A DNA stretch of 64,000 bases from Curtobacterium sp. MCJR17_020 (GTDB taxonomy: Bacteria; Actinomycetota; Actinomycetes; Actinomycetales; Microbacteriaceae): contig NZ_CP126260.1 of NCBI RefSeq assembly GCF_003234365.2, forward strand, positions 2,852,001 to 2,916,000. Reading direction: 5' to 3'. Under the pieces are notes generated by a model. The model saw nothing but the letters and a program-made list of their open reading frames with translations. It had not been told where the DNA came from and searched no databases. The position numbers were made by a program, and so were the translations under genes. Below, piece by piece: positions 56,518 to 64,000 of the stretch. Positions within the stretch are counted from its first letter, which is position 1. The number at the start of each line of letters is the position of its first letter.

Positions 56518-56859
56518 TCACTCGGCGGCGGCGGCCAGCTGGTCCTCCAGGTTGAACACCTCGGGCAGCACCCGCGCGGTCTGGTCCGCACGGCCCGTGG
56601 CACCGTCGAACAGGTCCTGCATGTGCGCCTCCCATGCGGTCGCGACCTCGGACGCCGCGAGCGACGCGTCGGCATCGGCCACCGAGTCGGTCTCGTAGTA
56701 GCCGATCAGCAGGCCGTCGTCGTCGAGGAACAGGGAGTAGTTCCGCCGCCCCGCCGTGGCGATCGCCCGGAGCATCGCCGGCCAGACCGCGGCGTGCCGC
56801 TCGCGGTAGGCGTCCAGGTGCTCGGCCTGCACCTGCAGTCGGAAGCAGACGCGGATCAC
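56518..56859 (-). CDS. rhaM: L-rhamnose mutarotase
   Basis: A 113-residue RhaM protein, which interconverts the alpha and beta anomers of L-rhamnose. Conserved residues are seen in VCFRLQVQAEHLDAYRERHA (about 4-23; substrate His/Glu region), AAVWPAMLRAIATAGRRNYS (about 22-41), and SLFLDDDGLLIGYYETDSVA (about 42-61) with the paired Tyr. The start is GTG 56859, with GTGA overlap on the MFS stop, so transporter and mutarotase are coupled. This ties the transporter to rhamnose or a related 6-deoxyhexose. No rhaA, rhaB or rhaD gene is in the window. Confidence 0.9.
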   Translation of the reverse strand: MIRVCFRLQVQAEHLDAYRERHAAVWPAMLRAIATAGRRNYSLFLDDDGLLIGYYETDSVADADASLAASEVATAWEAHMQDLFDGATGRADQTARVLPEVFNLEDQLAAAAE

Positions 56860-58211
56860 CGGTCGGCCTCGGCGCGGCGACGCTGTTCGGCGTCCTGCAC
56901 GGCACGCTCGTCGGCGGTGCGCACGGTACCGGTGACGGTGGTCACGGTGCCGTACCGCTCGGCCTCGATCGCCTCGAGCGTCTTGCCCTGTGTGCGTGGG
57001 GCCCAGATGGTGCCGACCAGGAACGACATCGCGAGGAGCCCCAGGATGAGCCCACCGAGTGCACGGAGTCCGATGTCGGACAGCAGCAGCGGGAACCAGA
57101 TGCTCAGCAGACCGACCATGACCCGCGCGGCGAGGAACAACACGCCCTGGGCACTGGCCCGGTACCGGGTGGCGAAGAGCTCGCTCGTCCAGAGGCCGTA
57201 GAACGCCTGCGCGCCGATGCCCGACGAGATGCCCCACGCCACGGCGAAGAACAGCAGCGTGCCGAGGTTCGCCGGTGCGTAGATCAGGACGGCCCAGGCG
57301 ACGATCGCGAGCACCGCGCCGAGGGCGAAGAGCAACCGTCGACTGACCCGGTCGCCGTAGCGCATGAAGCCGAAGTAGGTCGCGGCGACGGTGCAGCCCC
57401 ACACCAGGATCTGCAGGCCGTACTGCTCGGTGACGCTCGTGACCCCGGTGGCCGAGTACACCCGCGGCTGGAAGATGCCGGCCTGCCCGGCGACGGTGTT
57501 CCAGAGCGCGTAGACGCCGAACAGGAACAGCATCGCGGTCAGGTTCCGGCGCCGGCTGAACAGCTGGGTGATCCCGTGGAAGAAGTTCGCGGTGCCGGTC
57601 GCGGCGCGCTCGTCCTTCCAGATCGCCGACTCCGGCAGCCCGCGGCGGAGCCACCAGACCACGGCGGCGACGACGAACAGGTGCGCGAAGATGAGCCGGC
57701 TGCCGAGCAGTCCGAGGGGTGCGGCGGCGATGGCCAACGCGAAGCCGACCATCGGGCCGATCGACCAGGCGAGCTGCGCGGTGCCGACGTGGGCGGCGCG
57801 CTTGTCCGCTGGTGCCTGCTCGGCGATGTAGGTCCAGCTCGCCGGCACCCCGGCGCCGACCGCGATGCCGGTCAGGATGAAGCCGACCAGGAGCATGCCG
57901 TAGCTGCCGGCGAAGACCGCGAGCAGGATGCCGAGCATGTAGAGCAGCAGGTCGTAGGTGTAGATGAACTTCCGGCCGTAGCGGTCGCACAGCGGTCCGC
58001 CGATGATGGCGCCGGCGGCGGCGCCGAACGCGTTGGCGGACAGGCTCGCCAGCAGACCGACCTCGAGGTCGCCGACGTGGAACTGCGCCTGCCACAGGCT
58101 GAGGCTCGTGGCGATCGCGATGATCGACCCCGACTCGATGTAGTTCGACATGGCGACCGAGACGGTCGCCTTCCAGCCCGTGGTGCTCCGGGCTCCGATT
58201 CGGACCGCCAT
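56856..58211 (-). CDS. MFS sugar transporter, probably for L-rhamnose
   Basis: A 451-residue sugar-porter type MFS protein with twelve helices. Family marks are IIGGPLCDRYGRKFIYTYDL (about 68-87; the D-R-x-G-R-[KR] motif) and APADKRAAHVGTAQLAWSIG (about 129-148). The second-half equivalent loop is GFMRYGDRVSRRLLFALGAV. The C-terminal WAPRTQGKTLEAIEAERYG is the PETKG-like sugar-porter ending. ATG 58211 follows GGAGGACCG. It is coupled to rhaM by a GTGA overlap, so L-rhamnose uptake is likely. A LacI-type site lies 26 bp before the start. Confidence 0.87.
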   Translation of the reverse strand: MAVRIGARSTTGWKATVSVAMSNYIESGSIIAIATSLSLWQAQFHVGDLEVGLLASLSANAFGAAAGAIIGGPLCDRYGRKFIYTYDLLLYMLGILLAVFAGSYGMLLVGFILTGIAVGAGVPASWTYIAEQAPADKRAAHVGTAQLAWSIGPMVGFALAIAAAPLGLLGSRLIFAHLFVVAAVVWWLRRGLPESAIWKDERAATGTANFFHGITQLFSRRRNLTAMLFLFGVYALWNTVAGQAGIFQPRVYSATGVTSVTEQYGLQILVWGCTVAATYFGFMRYGDRVSRRLLFALGAVLAIVAWAVLIYAPANLGTLLFFAVAWGISSGIGAQAFYGLWTSELFATRYRASAQGVLFLAARVMVGLLSIWFPLLLSDIGLRALGGLILGLLAMSFLVGTIWAPRTQGKTLEAIEAERYGTVTTVTGTVRTADERAVQDAEQRRRAEADR

Positions 58212-58236
58212 CGGTCCTCCGTTCGCGTGTTCGTCA

Positions 58237-58251
58237 GTGAATCGTTTCAAC
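58237..58251. promoter_or_regulatory. LacI-type operator before the sugar transporter
   Basis: GTGAATCGTTTCAAC holds the 12-bp LacI-type core TGAATCGTTTCA with central CG. It lies 26 bp upstream of the transporter ATG at 58211, within its promoter region, and the LacI gene is divergent 309 bp away. Confidence 0.65.
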
Positions 58252-58313
58252 GGGACAGCGAGACGATAGCGCTCCGGTGTGCGCGCTGGCAAGAGCGGGT
58301 TCGCCGGGCTGGT

Positions 58314-58431
58314 CCTCGCACCGTGCGAGGGGTCGCTCGCCCGGTGCGAGGTTGCACACTCCGTGCGAGCACTCCCGCCCCGCACCGAGTGCGCAACCTC
58401 GCACCAGCCGCACGCCTCGCACCGTGCGCGG
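58314..58431. repeat. GTGCGAGG inverted-repeat cluster
   Basis: CCTCGCACCGTGCGAGG is a perfect palindrome at 58314-58330. GGTGCGAGGTTGC (58343-58355) and further bases pair with GCAACCTCGCACC (58393-58405); the full arms run 19 nt with one mismatch around a 25-nt loop (58343-58405). A near copy, CCTCGCACCGTGCGCGG, lies at 58415-58431. These lie in the 348-bp gap between the MFS and LacI genes, which otherwise contains the operator and the next palindrome. Confidence 0.7.
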
Positions 58432-58452
58432 GCGGTGGACGCGACCACCCCA

Positions 58453-58496
58453 CGGACGGGAGGCCCGGGTCCAGCCCGCACCGCGCCTCCCGTCCG
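58453..58496. repeat. GGACGGGAGGC-family palindrome in a divergent gap
   Basis: CGGACGGGAGGC (from 58453) pairs with GCCTCCCGTCCG (to 58496), the inner part being degenerate. It is 64 bp upstream of the LacI start and 242 bp upstream of the divergent MFS start, so it is not at the end of either gene. It supports a non-terminator role or independent spread of this repeat. Confidence 0.75.
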
Positions 58497-58559
58497 CCGT
58501 TTTCCACAGATCACGGCGCGCACCGCCCGGAAGCGCAGGTGCGATGCCAGGATGGCCAC

Positions 58560-59570
58560 ATGGCGGTCAGTGTGCGAGAGGTGGCAGCGCTCGCCGGCGT
58601 GTCCTTGGGGACGGTGTCCAACGTCCTGAACCGACCCGACAAGGTGGCTCCGACCACGGTCGATCGGGTGCAGTCCGCCATCGCCGCGCTCGGGTTCGTC
58701 CGCAACGACTCCGCACGCCAGCTCCGGGCCGGCCGCAGCTCCACCGTCGGCCTGATCGTGCTCGACGGCGGCAACCCGTTCTTCACCGACGTCGCCCGCG
58801 GTGCCGAAGACGCCGCGATGGACAAGGGCCTGGCCGTCCTGATCGGCAACTCCGACGAGTCCACCGACCGCGAGCGCACCTACGTCGACCTGTTCGAGGA
58901 ACGCCGGGTCGCCGGCCTGCTCATCTCCCCCGCCGGAGACGACCTGTCCCGCCTCGCCCGCCTGCGCGACCAGGGCACCGCCGTCGTGCTCGTCGACCGC
59001 CGCGCCGACGACGAGCACTTCGCCTCGGTGTCGGTGGACGACGTCGCGGGCGGTCGCATCGCGGTCGAGCACCTCGCGGCCATCGGGCGGACGCGCATCG
59101 CGTTCGTCGGTGGCCCGTCCAGCATCCGCCAGGTGGCCGACCGGCACGCCGGGGCACTGTCGGCGGCTCGGGCAGCTGGCATCGAGCTCGAGGTCCTGCC
59201 GACCGCGTCACTGTCGGTGCTCGAAGGGCGTCGCATCGGCGAAGAACTCCAGGCACGCCCCCGCGCCGAACGGCCGGACGCAGTGTTCGCGGCGAACGAC
59301 CTGCTCGCGGTCGGCCTCGAACAGGCGTTCATCATGCGCGGCACGATCGCAGTGCCGGACGAGATCGCGATCGTGGGCTACGACGACATCGCCTTCGCCG
59401 AGGCAGCCGTCGTCCCGTTGACCTCGGTGCGCCAGCCTGCGCACGACCTCGGGCGCCAGGCGATCGAGCTGTTGACGAAGCAGGTCGAGCTCGGACAGGG
59501 CATCGACCTCGAGCACGTCGAGTTCACGCCGGAGCTCGTGGTCCGGCAGTCCTCCGTCGCCGACGCGTAG
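58560..59570 (+). CDS. LacI family transcriptional regulator (first of two)
   Basis: A 336-residue LacI regulator. HTH: SVREVAALAGVSLGTVSNVL with NRPDKV (about 4-29). The periplasmic-binding-like domain begins at about 60 (STVGLIVLDGGNPFFTDVAR) and has the inducer and dimer segments GRTRIAFVGGPSSIRQVADR and DEIAIVGYDDIAFAEAAVVP. ATG 58560 is used; the longer frame is only read-through of an unrelated region. It is divergent from the rhaM-linked transporter and is its likely repressor. Confidence 0.9.
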   Translation: MAVSVREVAALAGVSLGTVSNVLNRPDKVAPTTVDRVQSAIAALGFVRNDSARQLRAGRSSTVGLIVLDGGNPFFTDVARGAEDAAMDKGLAVLIGNSDESTDRERTYVDLFEERRVAGLLISPAGDDLSRLARLRDQGTAVVLVDRRADDEHFASVSVDDVAGGRIAVEHLAAIGRTRIAFVGGPSSIRQVADRHAGALSAARAAGIELEVLPTASLSVLEGRRIGEELQARPRAERPDAVFAANDLLAVGLEQAFIMRGTIAVPDEIAIVGYDDIAFAEAAVVPLTSVRQPAHDLGRQAIELLTKQVELGQGIDLEHVEFTPELVVRQSSVADA

Positions 59571-59617
59571 CCGGGCCCCAGCGCGGAGCGACCGCCGCTG
59601 CGGCCTACGATCAGAGC

Positions 59618-60703
59618 ATGGTGCATGTCCCCAGGCGTGACGGCCCACCGAGCGTGCACCACGTCGCCGCTCGCGCGGGCGTCTCGCTCGCGACGGTCTC
59701 GAACGTCCTGAACCACCCCGAGCGGGTGGCCGACTCCACCGCCGCTCGCGTGCACGACGCGATCGCCGAACTCGGGTACACGCCGAACCGCAACGCCCGG
59801 GTGCTCGCATCCGGCAGCAGCCGTTCGATCGGGCTCGTCGTGATGTCGCTCCGGAACTCGCTGTTCAGCGACATGGTCAACGGCGCGCAGCTCGCGGCGC
59901 GGAAGCGGGGGTTCACGCTCCTGATCGCGAGCAGCGAGGACGACCTGCAGGCGCAGGGCGAACACCTCGCGTACCTCGAGAGCGCTCGGGTGTCCGGCAT
60001 CCTGCTCGCCTCGATGACCGAGTCGCGCGACCAGGTCGAACTCACCCGTCGGCACGGTCGCCCGGTCGTCTACGTCAACTTCGCGCCGACGACGGTCGAT
60101 GCTTGCTCCGTCGTCGTCGACAACGAACAGGCGGGGTTCCTCGCCGCCGAGCACCTGATCGCCCGCGGGTGCCGACGCATCGGCTTCGTGAGCGCCCGCG
60201 CCGAGCTGCAGCCGGTCGCACTCCGCCGCGCCGGCGTACTCCGGGCGATCGCGGGCCACCCCGGGGTGGAACTCGTCGACATCGACGCCGGTGACATCGA
60301 CCCACCCGGCGGCACGCACGCCGGGTCCCGGATCGCGGCGATGCCCGCGGACGAACGGCCCGACGGCGTCCTGGGCGTCACGGACCTGCTCGCGATGGCG
60401 GTCGTCTCGGAGCTCCGAGCTGCCGGCATCCGCGTGCCGGAGGACATCCCGGTGTCGGGCTGCGACCACAACTCGGTGGCGTGGGGCGGCGCGGTGCCGC
60501 TGACCTCGGTGACCATGCACGGTGCGGAGATGGGCGCGGCTGCCGTGGCCCTGCTGCTCGAGGAGCTCTCCGACCCGATGCACGTCCACCGCACCATCGT
60601 GCTCGGCAGCGAGCTCGTGCCCCGCGAGAGCACGCTCGGCCGCGCCGGTGCAGCGGCCGCGCGGGCAACGGCGCCGAGCGACCCGCGCCGCACCGAGGCC
60701 TGA
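59618..60703 (+). CDS. LacI family transcriptional regulator (second of two)
   Basis: A 361-residue LacI regulator. HTH: SVHHVAARAGVSLATVSNVL with NHPERV (about 12-37); the core domain starts at about 68 (SRSIGLVVMSLRNSLFSDMV) and includes RGCRRIGFVSARAELQPVALR and IPVSGCDHNSVAWGGAVPLT. The Cys in SGCDHN is an unusual substitution for Tyr (GYDD). It begins 47 bp after the first LacI gene and ends in a composite palindrome. It probably serves the ABC sugar importer downstream; its sequence is unlike the first LacI, so duplication is not recent. Confidence 0.88.
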   Translation: MVHVPRRDGPPSVHHVAARAGVSLATVSNVLNHPERVADSTAARVHDAIAELGYTPNRNARVLASGSSRSIGLVVMSLRNSLFSDMVNGAQLAARKRGFTLLIASSEDDLQAQGEHLAYLESARVSGILLASMTESRDQVELTRRHGRPVVYVNFAPTTVDACSVVVDNEQAGFLAAEHLIARGCRRIGFVSARAELQPVALRRAGVLRAIAGHPGVELVDIDAGDIDPPGGTHAGSRIAAMPADERPDGVLGVTDLLAMAVVSELRAAGIRVPEDIPVSGCDHNSVAWGGAVPLTSVTMHGAEMGAAAVALLLEELSDPMHVHRTIVLGSELVPRESTLGRAGAAAARATAPSDPRRTEA

Positions 60704-60707
60704 GCGC

Positions 60708-60798
60708 CCGAGTCTCGGGGCGGGGGCGCCGAGTCTCGGGGTGAGCGACAGTTCGCGGGCTGCGGGGCGCGAGGACTGTCGCTCACCCCGAGACTCGG
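60708..60798. repeat. CCGAGTCTCGG / GAGCGACAGT composite palindrome after the second LacI gene
   Basis: A perfect 24-nt left arm (60729-60752, beginning CCGAGTCTCGGGGTGAGCG) pairs with 60775-60798 around a 22-nt loop; an extra CCGAGTCTCGGGG lies at 60708-60720. The outer sequences match the elements at 31196-31268. It starts just after the LacI stop at 60703, suiting a terminator. Confidence 0.78.
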
Positions 60799-60848
60799 GA
60801 CCGCGCGCACCAGGCATGCGCGTTCCCGTAACGAAATCGGCACAGCGA

Positions 60849-60896
60849 TTGACACGCTTCAATCCACGTGGTTCCATCCTGATTGAAACGTTCTAA
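60849..60896. promoter_or_regulatory. LacI-type operators in the ABC importer promoter
   Basis: TTGACACGCTTCAA (60849-60862) and TTGAAACGTTCTAA (60883-60896) both show TTGA-n-CG cores. The first overlaps a perfect TTGACA -35 box. The two centres are 34 bp apart. They lie upstream of the ABC importer start at 60985 and resemble the site at 58237-58251 before the MFS gene. Confidence 0.6.
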
Positions 60897-60984
60897 ACAG
60901 CAGCAACCGGAGCCCACGACGACGCGGGATCCGGGTCCGTTTCACCCGGGGTACCCCGCCCCGGGCCTTACGAGGAGGTAAGGA

Positions 60985-62334
60985 ATGTCAGCTCGTTCCC
61001 TGACCACGAGGACGCTCACCACGCGCGCCGTCGTCAAACGACTCGTCGCCATCGGCGGCGCCACGGTCCTGATCGGCGGGCTCGCAGCGTGTTCGTCCGG
61101 CGGTTCCGCCGACGAAGGCGGCGGCAAGGTGCAGATCACCTACCAGGCCGACAACTCGCCCGCGACCGCAGCCACCGCGAAGCCGCTCATCGAGGCGTTC
61201 GAGAAGGCAAACCCCGACATCACGGTCAAGTTCGACACCCGCCCGCAGGGCACCGACGGCGACAACCTGGTGAAGACCCAGCTGTCGACCGGCGAGATGG
61301 CCGACGTCTTCAACTACAACTCCGGTTCGCTCATGCAGGCCCTCAACCCGGACAACACCCTGGTGGACCTGTCCGACGAGAGCTGGACGAAGGACGTCGA
61401 CGAGCAGTTCACCAAGGTCGTCAGCACCGACAAGGGCGTCTACGGCGCTCCCTTCGGCACGAGCTTCGGCGGCGGCGTCATGTACAACAAGAAGGTCTAC
61501 GCGGACCTCGGGCTCAGCGTCCCCACCACGTGGGACGAGTTCATCAGCAACAGCGAGAAGATCAAGGACGCCGGCAAGGTCGCCCCGATCATCCAGACGT
61601 ACGGCGACACCTGGACCAGCCAGCTGTTCGTGCTCGGCGACTTCGCCAACATCACGGCGCAGGACAAGGACTGGGCGGACAACTACACCGCGAACAAGGA
61701 GTCCTACGCCAAGGACCCCGCACTCGCCGGCTTCGACCACCTCGCCGAGGGCAAGGACAAGGACCTCTACAACGAGGACTACGCCTCGGCCACGCAGGCG
61801 AACGGCCTGAAGATGCTCGCCGACGGCACCGGGGCGCAGTACCCGATGCTGACGAACGCGATCTCGACGCTGCAGCAGGACAGCCCCGACGCGGTCGAGG
61901 ACATCGGAGCGTTCGCGCTGCCGGCCGAGGACGCCGACGACACGAACCTGACCATCTGGGAGCCGAACGGCCTGTACATCCCGAAGACCACCGAGGGTGA
62001 CGAGCTCGCCGCCGCGAAGAAGTTCATCGCCTTCGCGAACTCGGCCGACGGCTGCAAGGTGCAGAACGACACCGGAACCCCCGGTGGCCCGTACGTCATC
62101 TCGACCTGCTCGCTGCCCGACGACGTGCCCCCGATGATCGACGACCTGCAGAAGTACCTGGACGACGGCAAGGCGAGCCCGGCGCTCGAGTTCCTGTCCC
62201 CGATCAAGGGCCCGAACCTCGAGAAGATCTGCGTGCAGGTCGGCTCCGGCATCACCAACGCGGCCAAGGGTGCTGACCAGTACGACGACGACGTCGTCCA
62301 GCAGGCACAGCAGCTCGGCATCAAGGGCTGGTGA
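60985..62334 (+). CDS. ABC sugar transporter substrate-binding lipoprotein
   Basis: A 449-residue family 1 extracellular solute-binding protein. The signal peptide ends in a lipobox, GGATVLIGGLAACSSGGS, with lipidated Cys at about residue 36. The mature protein shows the two-lobe pattern with ANPDITVKFDTRPQGTDGDN (about 73-92) and GTSFGGGVMYNKKVYADLGL (about 157-176), plus an aromatic-rich sugar site. ATG 60985 follows GAGGAGG. It is first gene of an importer operon with two permeases. No ATPase is in the window (a shared MsiK-type ATPase is usual in actinobacteria). Confidence 0.93.
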   Translation: MSARSLTTRTLTTRAVVKRLVAIGGATVLIGGLAACSSGGSADEGGGKVQITYQADNSPATAATAKPLIEAFEKANPDITVKFDTRPQGTDGDNLVKTQLSTGEMADVFNYNSGSLMQALNPDNTLVDLSDESWTKDVDEQFTKVVSTDKGVYGAPFGTSFGGGVMYNKKVYADLGLSVPTTWDEFISNSEKIKDAGKVAPIIQTYGDTWTSQLFVLGDFANITAQDKDWADNYTANKESYAKDPALAGFDHLAEGKDKDLYNEDYASATQANGLKMLADGTGAQYPMLTNAISTLQQDSPDAVEDIGAFALPAEDADDTNLTIWEPNGLYIPKTTEGDELAAAKKFIAFANSADGCKVQNDTGTPGGPYVISTCSLPDDVPPMIDDLQKYLDDGKASPALEFLSPIKGPNLEKICVQVGSGITNAAKGADQYDDDVVQQAQQLGIKGW

Positions 62335-62338
62335 CACG

Positions 62339-63274
62339 GTGACCGCGACACTCACGACGGCACTCGAGCCGGCGAAGACCCGAGCGGGCTCCGGCGGGAC
62401 CGGTCCCGCGCGCAAGCGGATGCGCTCGTTCTACCCCGCCTGGTTCTTCATCCCCGCGATCGCGCTGTACGTCGTGTTCTTCGCGGTCCCCACCTTCGCC
62501 GGGTTCTACTTCTCCCTCACCCGCTGGACGCTGTTCGACCAGACCTTCATCGGTTTCGACAACTTCGTCCGGTTCTTCCAGGACCCGCAGCTCGTCTCCG
62601 GGTTCGTGCACACGTTCCAGTACGGCTTCGTGACGAGCGCGGCGAAGGTGGTCATCGGACTCGCCCTCGCCCTGCTCCTCACGTCGCCCGTGCTGGGGCG
62701 CGGCTACCTGCGGGCGGTCGTGTTCTTCCCGGTGCTCGTGTCGACGATCGGCATCGGCATCACGTTCAAGGCGCTGATGGACCCGTTCCACGGGATCATC
62801 AACGGCGTCCTCGGCTCGGTCGGCCTCCCGACTCCGGGGTGGCTGACCGACCCGGCCCTCGCCCTCTGGAGCGTCGCCGCGGTGGACGTCTGGAAGGGCG
62901 TCGGCATCGCGACGCTCATCTTCATCGCCGGCATCGTGGCGATCCCGCAGGAGTACTTCGAGGCCGCACGGGTCGACGGCGCGAGCGCGTGGTCGATCTT
63001 CCGGAACATCACCCTGCCACTGTCGCGTCCCGCGATGGGCACCGTCATCATCCTGTCGCTGATCGGCGGGCTGCGGTCCTTCGACCTGATCTGGGCGATG
63101 ACCGGCGGTGGGCCAGGGTTCACCAGTGACGTCATCGCGAGCGTCATCTACAAGCAGTACCAGGCCGGGTTCTACGGCCTGTCGACCGCCGGCAACGTGG
63201 TCCTGTTCGTGGTCGTGACAGCGATCATGGTCCCGATCTCGTGGCTCCTGAACCGCAAGGAGGCGGACCTGTGA
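62339..63274 (+). CDS. ABC sugar transporter permease (MalF type)
   Basis: A 311-residue permease with six hydrophobic helices. The EAA loop contacting the ATPase is EYFEAARVDGASAWSIFRNI (about 205-224) followed by TLPLSRPAMGTVI. The N-terminal FIPAIALYVVFFAVPTFAGF and SLTRWTLFDQTFIGFDNFVR are typical MalF-like features. It starts at GTG 62339, four bases after the binding protein stop, and overlaps the next permease by GTGA. The substrate follows the binding protein and is not known. Confidence 0.92.
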   Translation: MTATLTTALEPAKTRAGSGGTGPARKRMRSFYPAWFFIPAIALYVVFFAVPTFAGFYFSLTRWTLFDQTFIGFDNFVRFFQDPQLVSGFVHTFQYGFVTSAAKVVIGLALALLLTSPVLGRGYLRAVVFFPVLVSTIGIGITFKALMDPFHGIINGVLGSVGLPTPGWLTDPALALWSVAAVDVWKGVGIATLIFIAGIVAIPQEYFEAARVDGASAWSIFRNITLPLSRPAMGTVIILSLIGGLRSFDLIWAMTGGGPGFTSDVIASVIYKQYQAGFYGLSTAGNVVLFVVVTAIMVPISWLLNRKEADL

Positions 63275-64000
63275 CCGCCATCGTCGACCAGCGGCTGACC
63301 CCGGCCGCTCCCCGCGGACGCCACCCGGGCCGGACCCGCCGGTGGGTCATCGGCTCGATCGCCATCGTCGTCAGCTTCGTGGTGTTCCTGGTGCCGTTCG
63401 TCTTCGTCCTGCTGCAGGCCATGAAGAACCCGGCCGAGGCGAACCAGCTCGGCTTCAGCCTGCCGACCGAGTGGCAGCTCTGGCAGAACCTGCAGGCCGT
63501 GTTCGGATCCGGTGACGGCGTGATCGTCCGCGCGTTCCTGAACAGTGCGGTCCTGACCGTGGGCAGCGTGATCGTGATGGTCGTGTTCTCCGCGATGGTC
63601 GGGTACGTGCTGCAGCGTCGTCCGAGCAAGTGGAACGGCGTGATCAACTTCTTCGTCCTGGCGGGCCTCATCGTCCCGCCCGCGATCGTCCCGACGATCT
63701 GGGTGCTCCAGGGGCTCAACCTGTTCAAGACCATGGGCGGGATGATCCTCATCGAGGCGACCTTCGGCCTGTCGTTCTGCATCCTGCTCTTCCGGGCGTT
63801 CGTGGCGACGATCCCGAAGGAGCTCGACGAGGCAGCCGTCCTCGACGGCGCCGGACCGATCCGTCTGTTCTTCGGCGTCGTGCTGCCGCTGCTCAAGCCG
63901 GTCATCATCACGGTCGTGCTCGTGCAGTCCGTCACGGTGTTCAACGACTTCACGAACCCGCTGTACTTCCTGCCGGGGTCCGAGAACGCCACGGTGCAGC
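63271..64000 (+). CDS. ABC sugar transporter permease (MalG type), truncated by the window end
   Basis: The first 243 residues of a MalG-type permease. It starts GTG 63271 overlapping the previous stop. Helices include VIGSIAIVVSFVVFLVPFVF (about 27-46) and LTVGSVIVMVVFSAMVGYVL (about 93-112). The EAA loop is ELDEAAVLDGAGPIRLFFGV (about 184-203) with VLPLLKPVIITVVLV. The frame is open at the end (SENATVQ). It completes the importer core with the preceding permease. Confidence 0.92.
   Translation, partial: MTAIVDQRLTPAAPRGRHPGRTRRWVIGSIAIVVSFVVFLVPFVFVLLQAMKNPAEANQLGFSLPTEWQLWQNLQAVFGSGDGVIVRAFLNSAVLTVGSVIVMVVFSAMVGYVLQRRPSKWNGVINFFVLAGLIVPPAIVPTIWVLQGLNLFKTMGGMILIEATFGLSFCILLFRAFVATIPKELDEAAVLDGAGPIRLFFGVVLPLLKPVIITVVLVQSVTVFNDFTNPLYFLPGSENATVQ

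Noticed and set aside
56634..58559. Long upstream extension of the first LacI gene
   Set aside because: It runs antisense to rhaM and the MFS gene and crosses two repeats; ATG 58560 begins directly at the HTH.

Overview
The window looks like a chromosomal stretch from a very high-GC actinobacterium. The likely group is Microbacteriaceae, and Curtobacterium-like is my best guess from gene content, frequent GTG starts, ATGA/GTGA stop-start overlaps and the intergenic palindromes; this is inference, not a database result. I see no rRNA, tRNA, CRISPR array, phage gene or insertion sequence. Coding density is high and most gaps are under 150 bp.

Region by region: (1) 1-9.3 kb is housekeeping and stress material: the tail of a secreted lysozyme-like protein, LtrA, an ECF sigma factor operon with two Asp23/Gls24-type proteins, a MOSC protein, an excalibur protein, the cysK-cysE cysteine pair, a DUF899 protein, an M19 dipeptidase, a GNAT acetyltransferase and an SRPBCC protein. 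(2) 9.3-16.5 kb is a complete minus-strand allantoin catabolic operon: NCS1 permease, allantoin racemase, allantoinase, ureidoglycine-glyoxylate aminotransferase, allantoate amidohydrolase and an RpiR regulator. (3) 16.6-32.4 kb is mixed: SGNH esterase, an LLM monooxygenase, a MarR/VOC divergent pair with a clear double operator, several GNATs, sufS-sufU, an orphan MT0933-like antitoxin homologue, a ClC channel, corA with a GH36 alpha-galactosidase, a TspO-like protein and alanine dehydrogenase. (4) 32.5-42.4 kb has a GlcD-type oxidase, AraC and SorC regulators, glpD, a phosphatase, a zinc-independent ribosomal protein bL36 divergent from a CobW-like protein with a Zur-type box between them, an MHS transporter and a DinB protein.

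(5) 42.4-50.7 kb is a tetritol/polyol module: SorC regulator, SDR, zinc alcohol dehydrogenase, polyol-type MFS permease, a DhaK-DhaL fusion of the erythrulose kinase type, an RpiB-type sugar-phosphate isomerase and, facing them, an FGGY kinase. By family knowledge these would import a tetritol, oxidise it to an erythrulose, phosphorylate it and isomerise the product toward central metabolism. (6) 50.8-56.5 kb has a secreted LolA/RseB-like protein translationally coupled to an ABC exporter pair, a quinone oxidoreductase, a metallophosphoesterase with an odd 3' repeat, and a small HhH protein. (7) 56.5-64 kb is sugar uptake: L-rhamnose mutarotase with an MFS sugar porter, two LacI regulators, and an ABC sugar importer that runs off the end. 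LacI-type TGAAnCGnTTCA sites precede both transporter units.

The most unusual non-coding signal is a set of long palindromes. Seven share arms reading GGACGGGAGGC; five sit downstream of genes like terminators, but two (30277-30320, a perfect 44-bp palindrome, and 58453-58496) lie between divergent genes. A second family (31196-31268 and 60708-60798) pairs GAGCGACAGT-type arms with CCGAGTCTCGG ends.
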